NCBI GenBank assembly: GCA_036320915.1
Contig: JAXBDG010000009.1
Coordinates: forward strand, 744,001 to 808,000
Source of the DNA: Linnemannia elongata
Taxonomy: Eukaryota > Mortierellomycota > Mortierellomycetes > Mortierellales > Mortierellaceae
Length of the DNA stretch: 64,000 bases
Direction of reading: 5' to 3'
The notes below the pieces were generated by a model. The model was not told the DNA's origin, did not search any database, and worked only from the letters and a program-made list of their open reading frames with translations. The position numbers and the translations under genes are program-made. Positions 55,859-64,000 of this stretch are shown in pieces (the stretch's first letter is position 1; each line of letters starts with the position of its first letter).

Positions 55859-56519
55859 GGCGTCAGGAATGAGAGAATGGGGAGTATAAAAAATGATGCT
55901 GGGGGGGGGGGGGTTGGGTTTGGCAGGTGTGTTTGGGTTAGAAGTGGGGTGAGGAAAGGGAAGTGAAGGAAGAAAGAGAAAGGGATGAGAGAGTGGCAAA
56001 GTGTCGAGGAACAAACATATGAATAAAAGAACACAGCAGTTGCAATTCTTTCATGCAATCAAGCCTTGGCAGGTGGCCACTTTTTGGCTATGCAAAATGC
56101 TTATGCAAGGTGCATGAATTTTGGAAGCAAAGGGAATAGATCGATAAGGAGTGAGAAGGACTATTTCTCGTAAAGGAGGGTATGATTGACCCCGTGTGAA
56201 AAATTCCCCCCGAGAGCTCACGTTCTTGGAACCGTCGAGGCAGCAGCCATGGTCAGTGCGTCGAAACCTTTAAAGACTGATCGTAGAGTCTGCGCCATTA
56301 AAGCACACTTGAACAACACCTTCATAATTTCAATGGCTTGCTCTTCTCTCAACCCTGTTATCGTTCTACTTTTTTCTTTATCCACAAAGCAACAACAAAA
56401 ATAGATAGATTGGTAAAGTGTGCAAGAAACAACAATAATCCGATATCCCGACAGCTGCCAACCTGTAGACGCGTTCAACTAAAGATATTAGACCTTTTCT
56501 CTTATTCTTAATTCACTCT
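55859..56519. other. leader and spacer upstream of array copy 3
   Basis: Contains G13 at 55901-55913, which reads as a C run about 45 bases upstream of the ATG of array copy 3. The remainder to 56519 shows no coding homology. Confidence 0.45.
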
Positions 56520-57483
56520 AATTTAATCGCCTTCTGGAAATTGCCTTCCACAAATGCATCGTGCACAGCCTGAAAGCATCCTTGAATGCCCGCGACATTA
56601 TGACCCCGGCAGTTACCAGTCACTTTCCTCCCAGTAAGGCTGCCTCGAGAGTTTGGCAAAGTGCCTCCACATTGCATCAGGTGTCCGCCGTTGCCGCCTG
56701 GAGCTTGAGCTTGTCCAAGTAGAGATTGAAGTCCGTGTGGGCGACCGCAGCAATGTTTTGCTGAAGTCGCTGAGGATAAACCTTATGTTCATCTGCGATA
56801 CGCATCTGTCCCACATCCCTCTCCAAACGCTCTAGTTCCTGGCCCTCCTTCTCCTGGTCCAGCAGATATGGTCGAATGAAGACTCGTAGTCGCCTAACCT
56901 TGGCTCGCAGATGTCGTTTCGACTTGAGTCTTTTATGATCGTTGTACTCCTTCGAATACTTGGCCACCCCCAACATTCCGCCTAACGAATAGAGCACTAC
57001 TCCCCACACCGTCCGAACCCCGTCGCTTGTACCAACAGCAATTCCGCAGGTGTTTGATCACCGTGGCAATATGATCATGAAAGACAATTGGGAACTTTTT
57101 GGCGTAGTTACAAAAAAAGTCGTCTGTATCGGTGCAGGAGCGGGTTAGGAGATCCAAAAATTCATCGTCGTAGATGCCATCAGCGGGATCGGGGTCGAGC
57201 GTCGAGGGCTTGCGGACGGGGGCCGGATAAGGAAATTAACCGTTGTTGCCTCGTGGGAGAGACTGCATGTATTGTAGAAGCCCCTGAGTAGTGTAGAGTT
57301 TGTGTTCTTGGATGTAAACGTGGCTGGAGGAGGATTTCATGTTGTGGTCGAAGCGGAGCAATAGAAGGGCGTTATAAAAGGCGCTGGCAAGTTTGGGATG
57401 GTGTGTTTGTTTTTGGGTTGCTTGCACACTCAAATAGAATGACGTCGAGGAGAACTTTGGTGAACTCATTAGGATCGAATGTC
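56520..57483 (-). pseudogene. array copy 4, catalytic domain deleted
   Basis: The N-terminus at 57483 (MTFDPNEFTKVLLDVILFEC) is followed by a frameshift near 57430. The next block ends LPRGNNG and then TAA, exactly where paralogues read LPRGNHAYFPYP. The second N-terminal block (FFCNYAKKFPIVFHDHIATV, then KRRGSDG) and part of the coil (DKLKLQAATADT) survive in other frames. The sequence then jumps near 56635 to RKVTGNCRGHNVAGIQGCFQ at the C-terminus. The whole catalytic core and PAP-associated domain, close to 1 kb, are missing. It cannot make an active enzyme. Confidence 0.85.
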
Positions 57484-58154
57484 ATGGTTGTTTGAATGAA
57501 AGAAGGGGAAAGGCGTAGGGAGTGGGCGAGTGAGCAAGTGAGTGAGTGAGGGATGGTGGGGGTGGCAAAGAACAAGAAACGACGGGTAAGTAGAAAAGTA
57601 GAGAAATAGGCAATAGTTGGGACAAAAAGAAAAGCAGGGGCAGACATCAATACGAACACGGCAATAAAGCAAGGAGAGGTGGCAAGCGTTTTGGGATGTA
57701 CATGCTTACGCCTGTTGGATGATTCTGAGAGGCACAAAACGAGTGCAGAACGATAACTATACAGGCAATAAGAGGGCTTCTGTTACGCCATGACAAATAA
57801 AATACGGTAACTGTGGTTCTAGGAGCCATTGAGAAGGCAAGTTCCATGATCGGTGCGAATGGACTATCACTCCTCCTATCGTACCTGACCGATCGTACAT
57901 GATATGACTGAATCTTGTCTTATGAAATGGGACTGCGAGTCATTGGAGGTGAGAAAAAAAGTTCGTGGCACGTAAAGGAATGGGACCTTATCCTCGTTTC
58001 TTAACTCCTCTTTCTCACTTTCTCATCAGATAAATCAAACAAGCCATAGGCGAGAACCAACACTACTCCCTCTTACCAACAGCCGCCAACCTCATAGTCA
58101 CGTTCAATTAAAGATTTTTCCAGTTTATTCTTTTTATTTCGTTCTTGAATTCAT
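57484..58154. other. intergenic, no gene seen
   Basis: Spacer of 670 bases between array copies 4 and 5. A short GAGT repeat lies near 57525-57550 in the leader of copy 4. No gene was seen. Confidence 0.45.
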
Positions 58155-59876
58155 TTATACTTTAAACGCCTTTGGGATATTATCTTTCTGAATAGCATCA
58201 TACGCAGCCCGGAAACACTTTTGGATGTCAGCAACATGGTTGGCACGACAATTTCCCGCCACGTTCCTGCCACTAATGAATGGATCCAGAACCAACATCT
58301 GCCAATCCTTGGGTCGACTGTCTCTTCGACTACGTGGGGGTGCTGGGATACTCCTGTTCCTGATCACGCCCAGGCGAGGGTTGACTTCCTGGGTCGTGTA
58401 GTCGAATGTGTGTCCAAAGTACATGCATAACTCTGTCAACAGCTGTCCTGCCGATTTGGTGTTCTGAGCTGCCAAAGTGGCGTAGTTCCTGGGTTCTTTG
58501 TCGAAGGCGCAGTGATAGCCGTCGATCGTGCGGCTGATCATCTTATCCGCACTTTGTTGTTGGAGTCTTGGGAGGACGGGTGGGAGGGTGATGTCTTGGA
58601 GGAACACGATCAACATCATCGTGAGCGCGTAGGAAGAGAGATATCCTGTGCTGCCACTCAAAATCCCGTTCTTGTCCGCCAGAGTTCGAAGGCCGAACCA
58701 GATTCCAAGGAACCGACTGTCGATTCTTTGGTAGGCGTTGATGAGCTGAGAGTTGAAGACGCCCATGGGTTGGTTGATGCTCATGTCACAGCGGATCCCG
58801 TGGCCGGTGAATGAGACGATAGGGACTCGGGCGTTGGCGATCGTCTTGATGGGGCCCCAACCCGAATCTTGGAGGTTACTGGCCAGCTCGTGGATGGGTT
58901 CTCTGCCCAAGTCCCTGAAGTTGAGCACCGTAAAGTCCGCGTCACTAGTGAGCGTGCTTAATCCTGACTCGAACGATCCGAACAGACAGACTTCGGCTTG
59001 CGGTTGACGGTGGTGACGGCGCAAAAGTGTCTCGAGGGCTTGACGGAGCATCTCCACGTTGCGCCGAGTCCCCGCAGTCGCCGCTTGAAGCCGGAGTTGG
59101 TCCAGATACCGATTGATACTCCTGTACCGGACATCTTCAGTGGGTTGTTGAGTCCGCAGCCTCTCGGCAGGTTGAATGTGCGCGAGACTCATCCCTCCCA
59201 TCGCCACCTGCAGACGCTCAAGTTCCCGTTCCCGTTCCTCCGCCTCCTGTCTCGCCTTCGCCTTCTCCTCTTCGACCTGAAGTTGCCGAATCAAGGCCTT
59301 TTGTTGTTCCAATTCGCGTGCTTGGGCCCGTACCGTTCTTTGTCGCTTCTTGGCGTTGTGCTCCTTCGAATACTTGGTCACACCTAGGGACCCATCAGCC
59401 AGATAAGACGCGTATCCTCCGGAGCCTCGTCGATTCGTCCAACAGTTGACCCGTAGGTAATAGATTACTGCCGCAATCTCGTCCTGGTACTCGCTCGGGA
59501 CATCGTCAGCATACTTCTGCAGGAACTCATTGATTTGGCGACTGCCCAAGGGCGGTAGATAGATATACTCATTGACGCCATGAGGCTGCCCAGGTCGAGA
59601 CTTGACTGGAGTCTTGTAAGGGAAGGAGGAGTCGTGGCAGAGGGCGGGCAGGCTGCGTTTGAGGGCAGCAGTGTTGTGCAGGCCATGTGTTTGAATGTAG
59701 GTGGCCATGTCGGAAAACTTGGAGTGGGGTTTGTTGAGGAACATTTGCCGGACATGGGCGAATGTTGTTGCGAGGTCGTGGAGAAGGTAGTTGTAGTCTT
59801 GTGTGCCGCTCTTACCTGCGACCTCAAATAAGATCGCGTCAAGCAAACAGTATGGAAAGGTTGATTTGTCGTCCAT
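58155..59876 (-). CDS. Cid1/TUTase-like nucleotidyltransferase, array copy 5 (573 aa)
   Basis: Single exon, start at ATG 59876 (MDDKSTFPYCLLDAILFEVA) by alignment with the paralogues; the frame is open upstream without homology. The shared N-terminal region includes LGSRQINEFLQKYADDVPSE and RRGSGGYASYLADGSLGVTK. A Glu/Arg/Gln coil follows at about residues 185-240. The catalytic core has GSFESGL (about 299), SDADFTVLNF (Asp pair about 311-313) and RCDMSINQPMGVFNS (about 362). Then come RIDSRFLGIWFGLRTLADKN, ILSGSTGYLSSYALTMMLIV, RPKDWQMLVLDPF and RNVAGNC. All catalytic Asp are present. Predicted RNA 3' nucleotidyltransferase; substrate unknown. Confidence 0.88.
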   Translation of the reverse strand: MDDKSTFPYCLLDAILFEVAGKSGTQDYNYLLHDLATTFAHVRQMFLNKPHSKFSDMATYIQTHGLHNTAALKRSLPALCHDSSFPYKTPVKSRPGQPHGVNEYIYLPPLGSRQINEFLQKYADDVPSEYQDEIAAVIYYLRVNCWTNRRGSGGYASYLADGSLGVTKYSKEHNAKKRQRTVRAQARELEQQKALIRQLQVEEEKAKARQEAEERERELERLQVAMGGMSLAHIQPAERLRTQQPTEDVRYRSINRYLDQLRLQAATAGTRRNVEMLRQALETLLRRHHRQPQAEVCLFGSFESGLSTLTSDADFTVLNFRDLGREPIHELASNLQDSGWGPIKTIANARVPIVSFTGHGIRCDMSINQPMGVFNSQLINAYQRIDSRFLGIWFGLRTLADKNGILSGSTGYLSSYALTMMLIVFLQDITLPPVLPRLQQQSADKMISRTIDGYHCAFDKEPRNYATLAAQNTKSAGQLLTELCMYFGHTFDYTTQEVNPRLGVIRNRSIPAPPRSRRDSRPKDWQMLVLDPFISGRNVAGNCRANHVADIQKCFRAAYDAIQKDNIPKAFKV

Positions 59877-60182
59877 TGGTTGGTGTTCTGCTGAATGAGG
59901 GGAATGAAAGAGGGAGGGAGGAGGTTGAGGATTGGAAAGTAGAGATTCTTTTTGGGTTGAATGCAGTTTTGGTGGTGAATGGGTAGCAAAGAGCAGCAGT
60001 GTGGGCGGCGCAAAAAGTGAACGTGAGGGAAACAGGAAGAAACACGAAATAATAGAAAACAAGAAAAAAAGCAGGGGAAAGGTATCATAATCAGTTTTAA
60101 CGGATCGTATCTGACTGGTTGATTAATTAGCCCTGGTTTTGATTCAACCCAATATGATACTTTATTTTGTTCCTGAATTGGA

Positions 60183-62084
60183 TCACACGCAAAATGCTTT
60201 GTTGATGTCCTTCTCCTGAAGAGCGTGATACGCGGACTGGAAACACGTCTGGACCTTGGCCACGTTCTCCTTGCCGCAATTACCCGCCACGTTCCTGTCC
60301 GTAATAAAGGGATCCAAAATACAAATGGACCAATCCTTGGGTCGACTGTCTGTCCGACTGCGTGCTGGTGGAGTAATGCTGCGATTCTGGATCTTGCCCA
60401 ACGACGGGTGCACTTCCTGATTGGCGTAGTCAAAGACGTATCCATAAAAGTAAAAAAAATCGATCAACAGCTGTCCTGCAGAATTTGTGTTGTCGGCGCC
60501 ATAGTTGGTATAGTTGGTTTTGGAGTCGAATGAGCAGTCATAGCCATCGATGGTGAGTAGAGTCGCATGTGGGCTTTGTTGAAGTCGAGGAAGGATTGTC
60601 GGGCTGGTGATGTCCTGAAGAAAGACGACCAACATCATTGTGAGGGCATAAGACGACAAGAATCCTGTGCTTGCCGAGATGATGCCGTGTTGCAGGCCGA
60701 TCTGCTTAATTGAGAACCAGAGTGTCTTAAACCGGTCGTCGATTTTGGAGTATGTTGAAATGAGTTTGGAGTTGTGAACACCCAGGGGTTGGTTCAAGTT
60801 CGTATCGCATTGGATCCCGTACAACTTCCAGGAGGCGATGGGAACTCGAGCATGGGGGATGGAGGTTACGCGCTGGTAGCCAATGCGTCGAAGAGAAGCG
60901 GCCAGTTCGACAATCGGTGGGCAGTAGGGTGAAGCCACATGGAGATTGTACACCGTCATGTCGGCATCACTGCTCATGCTACAGAGTCCTGAAGCAAAGG
61001 AGCCGAAAAGATGTACTTCGATACTGTAGTTGCGGTAGTGTTCCCGTAGCCTCCTCTCCACAGCTTGTCGTATAGCTTGCACCTCGTTTCTCCTATGAGG
61101 CGTCGCGGTCTGGGTGGCCCGTAATTTGTTCATGTACTCTGTGATGGCGGTGTTCCTTTGGGCGAGTTTCTCTGTTTCCTGCGATTGTCTCTGTTGCTGC
61201 CGATGCTTGTCCACTTCAACCGTGGCGACATTGAAATCTGTCAGATTGCCAACCAAGCCGTTCCATAGGACAGATTCTAGGTCATCCTTCAAGCCATCCC
61301 TCAGCTCATTCTCCAAGGCTCCATTCGTGACTTTCCGCTTCCAGGTTTCCGCTTGAAATTGCTGATATGTGGGTGGGAGTTGATTAGGTCCGTCCATGGG
61401 CCTCCGCCTATTCGCAGCCCGCTTCCAGACGTTATACGCCTTCGTGAGCCTCGTCACCGCCTCCATCCCATTCGGCAAACAACACACAGTCTGAGATCGT
61501 ATCATCCTGCACCAAATATCCAGTCTCAGCTTCTCTGTCAGCACCGCCAGGTCGTCATGGAAGCTCATCGGGATCGATTCGGCATAGAACCGCAAGAACA
61601 TATTGACCTCAGCCCTTGTAAACCGTCGAACATGGATATGGTGCTCTTCCATGCCCCTGAGGTACTCCACTCCGCCGCATTTCTTGTCATCAGCCTTGTG
61701 GAGGTCAATGCTGTACGGAAAGTAGCACTCTCGCTGGCGGCCGGTAAGGGTTGAGGTTGGGAGTTTAGTTGAGGTAGGAGGAGAATGGTTGGCGATGTAG
61801 TCCATCATGCCCTGGGGAGTGTCGAGACGGTATTGGCGGATAAAGGAGATGGAGAAGGCGTTGTCGAAATCTCCCGGATCGCTGTGTTCGAATATGTAAC
61901 GGACGTAGGCAAAAGCTTTCGCGATCTTGACGCAGGTAAGTTGGTTATCGACGTGGTCGTAGTGTCCTGCACAGTCGAGGAGGGTCACGAGGAAGAGGGC
62001 GTCTATGAAGAGGACTTGGTCGTCGTTGTAGTTGGTGTATGCCATGGCTTTGGGGTAAGGCATGGAAGCTCGATGGAAGTCCAT
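60183..62084 (-). CDS. Cid1/TUTase-like nucleotidyltransferase, array copy 6 (633 aa)
   Basis: Single exon. ATG codons at 62084, 62063 and 62045 are all possible; the conserved region starts at FIDALFLVTLLDCAG, so the third is sufficient. The N-terminal region is the most diverged in the array (CYFPYSIDLHKA, then RFTRAEVNMFLRFYAES and LPNGMEAVTRLTKAYN). The coil is short and Gln-rich. The catalytic core has GSFASGL (about 360), SDADMTVYNL (Asp pair about 371-373) and QCDTNLN (about 425), then QPLGVHNSKLISTYSKIDDR, IISASTGFLSSYALTMMLVV, RPKDWSICILDPF and RNVAGNC. Catalytic Asp are kept. QPLGV replaces the QPMGV of the other copies. Confidence 0.87.
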   Translation of the reverse strand: MDFHRASMPYPKAMAYTNYNDDQVLFIDALFLVTLLDCAGHYDHVDNQLTCVKIAKAFAYVRYIFEHSDPGDFDNAFSISFIRQYRLDTPQGMMDYIANHSPPTSTKLPTSTLTGRQRECYFPYSIDLHKADDKKCGGVEYLRGMEEHHIHVRRFTRAEVNMFLRFYAESIPMSFHDDLAVLTEKLRLDIWCRMIRSQTVCCLPNGMEAVTRLTKAYNVWKRAANRRRPMDGPNQLPPTYQQFQAETWKRKVTNGALENELRDGLKDDLESVLWNGLVGNLTDFNVATVEVDKHRQQQRQSQETEKLAQRNTAITEYMNKLRATQTATPHRRNEVQAIRQAVERRLREHYRNYSIEVHLFGSFASGLCSMSSDADMTVYNLHVASPYCPPIVELAASLRRIGYQRVTSIPHARVPIASWKLYGIQCDTNLNQPLGVHNSKLISTYSKIDDRFKTLWFSIKQIGLQHGIISASTGFLSSYALTMMLVVFLQDITSPTILPRLQQSPHATLLTIDGYDCSFDSKTNYTNYGADNTNSAGQLLIDFFYFYGYVFDYANQEVHPSLGKIQNRSITPPARSRTDSRPKDWSICILDPFITDRNVAGNCGKENVAKVQTCFQSAYHALQEKDINKAFCV

Positions 62085-62481
62085 CTGTTGGTGTTGAGTA
62101 AGTTAGGGTAAGAACGAAGGAATAGGAGGCAGTGAAGGTGAATGAGCTGAAAGAAGGAGAGCGTGTAGAGCAAATGAGGGAATGAGAGAATGAAAGCAGT
62201 ATGAAGAAAGGACGTTGATGATGTGAAGACAAAAGACAAGATAGAAAATCAACACACCCCATCCACGACACAATGAACATATCACAAACACAGGAACGGT
62301 GGGACAATTTGGTGACCTTGCCGCATCTAACGGAATTTGACAACGCGTTGCTCAGGTTCGACATTCTCGTTTTTTTTAAAGGAAAATTGGCGGCGTCAAA
62401 AAGGGGGCAATTGAATCATCAATAATTATTTAGTCAATTGATAGCTTATCATTGAACACATTATTATTTTGTTTTTGAAGA
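62085..62481. other. intergenic, no gene seen
   Basis: About 400 bases between array copies 6 and 7, A/T-rich near 62370-62480. No gene was seen. Confidence 0.45.
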
Positions 62482-64000
62482 TCAACGTCTGAATGCCCTG
62501 TTGATGTCGCTGTTCTTGAGGGCATCACAGGCATTTCGGAAGCAATCCCGGATCTTGATCACATTGTCTCTGCCACAGTTTCCCGCCACGTTCCTGCCAG
62601 TAATGAATGGGTCAAGGACACAAATAGGCCAGCTCCGTGGTCGTGGATCAGTCCGAGTGCGTGCTGGTGGGTTGTAGCTCCGGTTCTTGATCTTGCCGAG
62701 ACAGGGGTTGACTTCCTGGGTCGCATAGTCAAAGACATAGCCGTAGTAGCTGCAAAAGTTGACCAATAGTTGTCCTGCTGAGGTTGAGTTGTTGCGTCCG
62801 TAGCCCTGATAGCTGGTAGAATAGTCGTATGAACAGTCGTAGTCGTCAATGTAGCAATCACTCACACGGAGACCACCTTGTTGAAGTCGTGGGAGGATCG
62901 CCGGCTTGCAGATGTCCTGGAGATAGACGATCAACATCATCGTTAGGGCGTAGGATGACAGGAATCCGGTGCTGCCGGAAAGGATGCCATGCTTCTTGGC
63001 AATCTGCTTAATGGAGAACCAGCATGTCCTGAATCTGCTGTCGATCTCGGCGTAGGTCGAAATGAGCTCCGAGTTCTGGACACCCATAGGTTGCTCGACG
63101 CTGACATCGAAACTGACCCCCCACAGCCTGTAAGATGCAATGGGGACCCGGGCGTGAGGAATCGAGGTCACAAACTGGTAGCCTATATCCTCGAGCGCAT
63201 CAGCCAGCTCGTCGATGGTTGGCGTGTAACAATTAAAGTACACTGTGAAGTCTGCATCGCTAGTCATGCTGCAGAGTCCCGAGGCGAAAGATCCATACAG
63301 GCAAACTTGTACGTCGTCCGAAAAGTAACACGAGAGCTCTTCTTCGAGTTTCTGACATGCCTCATTCACGGTATCTTTCATGTCTGCTGAGGCGACTTGA
63401 GACGTCCTCAGCTTGTACATGTAATCCGTGATGATGGCATTCCTCTGGGCTCTGGCAACCTCCTCCTGTCTCTTTATCAGCTGCTGTCTCCGCTCCTCGT
63501 CCACTCGCTTCAACCTCAGTCGTTTCTGTTCCTCCTGTTGCACTCGCTCTACCTCTTTCAATGCAGTCTCCATTAGTTGTTGTTGCAGGCGATTATAGTT
63601 GTCCCGAGGCGAGCTCTCGTCAGCCTGATATCTCCCCCACTTCGCTCTCTTCTCTGCATTGTGGTCCCTCGAGAACTTCTTGGTCGCCGCCATCCCGTTC
63701 GAAAGCCAGCATCGAGGTCCGCCTGACCCCTTGTGAGTCCAGACATTGTTGCGCAGTGCCTGGATCAAGACTGCAATGTCGTTGTGGTACACTCTTGGAA
63801 CAAGCATGGCATACTGAAACAAAAAGTTCTGAACCTCGTGACTCTGCAACCGCCGTAACGGGATGTACTGGACGGTCTTGTGTTGTCGAATGAACGCCTC
63901 GTTACCGTCCGAATCGTAATCGTAATATATGCCACAGGGTCTCTGTTCCAGCTCTACAGCGATATCGTGCGGGTAAATCGAGTTGGAGCCTTGCTCGCTG
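62482..64000 (-). CDS. Cid1/TUTase-like nucleotidyltransferase, array copy 7, 5' end cut by window edge
   Basis: The minus-strand frame is open from the stop at 62482 to the right edge, so the start lies beyond 64000; the TTG at 63849 is an internal Leu codon. The visible part begins in the N-terminal region (SIYPHDIAVELEQRPCGIYY), then HEVQNFLFQYAMLVPRVYHN, GSGGPRCWLSNGMAATKKFS and a Glu/Arg/Gln coil. The catalytic core has GSFASGL, SDADFTVYFN and a third Asp in VSFDVSVEQPMGVQNS, where the residue before the Asp is Phe instead of the Cys of the other copies. HGILSGSTGFLSSYALTMML, RPRSWPICVLDPF and RNVAGNC follow. Catalytic Asp are kept. At least seven loci of this family therefore lie in a row, and the array may continue past the window. 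Confidence 0.87.
   Translation of the reverse strand, partial: SEQGSNSIYPHDIAVELEQRPCGIYYDYDSDGNEAFIRQHKTVQYIPLRRLQSHEVQNFLFQYAMLVPRVYHNDIAVLIQALRNNVWTHKGSGGPRCWLSNGMAATKKFSRDHNAEKRAKWGRYQADESSPRDNYNRLQQQLMETALKEVERVQQEEQKRLRLKRVDEERRQQLIKRQEEVARAQRNAIITDYMYKLRTSQVASADMKDTVNEACQKLEEELSCYFSDDVQVCLYGSFASGLCSMTSDADFTVYFNCYTPTIDELADALEDIGYQFVTSIPHARVPIASYRLWGVSFDVSVEQPMGVQNSELISTYAEIDSRFRTCWFSIKQIAKKHGILSGSTGFLSSYALTMMLIVYLQDICKPAILPRLQQGGLRVSDCYIDDYDCSYDYSTSYQGYGRNNSTSAGQLLVNFCSYYGYVFDYATQEVNPCLGKIKNRSYNPPARTRTDPRPRSWPICVLDPFITGRNVAGNCGRDNVIKIRDCFRNACDALKNSDINRAFRR

Noticed and set aside
55859..56014. Upstream start for array copy 3 giving a 635-residue protein
   Set aside because: The extension is a Pro/Ser/Phe-rich translation of a pyrimidine leader; paralogues align from 55858.

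Overview
This is a eukaryotic, almost certainly fungal window. Genes carry short GT-AG introns (two GC-AG), the tRNA-Tyr gene has an intron, and poly(A/T) and polypurine tracts are common. F-box/LRR genes, a fungal-type mitochondrial aconitase, calmodulin, a gamma-tubulin complex protein, SF3B2, a diphthine methylesterase and a sestrin homologue are present. The mix fits an early-diverging fungus, most likely Mortierellomycotina; this placement is inference from content, not a search result.

Layout. (1) 1-5.3 kb: two intact F-box/LRR paralogues (one cut by the left edge) and a decayed third copy. (2) 6-34.6 kb: housekeeping genes, all on the minus strand: a 7-exon two-membrane-segment protein (6761-9754), a 5-exon sestrin (11547-17515), calmodulin (21780-23483) and aconitase (24166-27166). 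They are separated by long low-complexity spacers. Three tRNA genes (Tyr, Gly, Val) each have a 5'-truncated non-LTR retrotransposon copy lying upstream of them in the opposite orientation. Two inverted-repeat elements lie at 32.4-33.5 kb. (3) 34.8-42.7 kb: compact genes: a small coiled-coil protein, DPH7 divergent from a GCP4-like gene, then SF3B2. (4) 42.8-64 kb: a one-strand tandem array of Cid1/TUTase-like nucleotidyltransferases that share an unrecognised N-terminal region. Six copies are intact or open to the window edge and four are remnants. A 690-bp inverted duplication carrying a Pro/Ala-rich acidic gene interrupts the array.

The nucleotidyltransferase array is the most striking system. 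It is intronless among intron-rich neighbours and keeps its catalytic Asp residues in every intact copy, with clear birth-and-death remnants between them. The retroelement-tRNA association and the fungal sestrin (leucine-pocket residues kept, GATOR2-contact aspartates changed) are the next most notable. All exon structures were derived by hand from splice motifs, reading phase and homology; each assembled CDS is a multiple of three.
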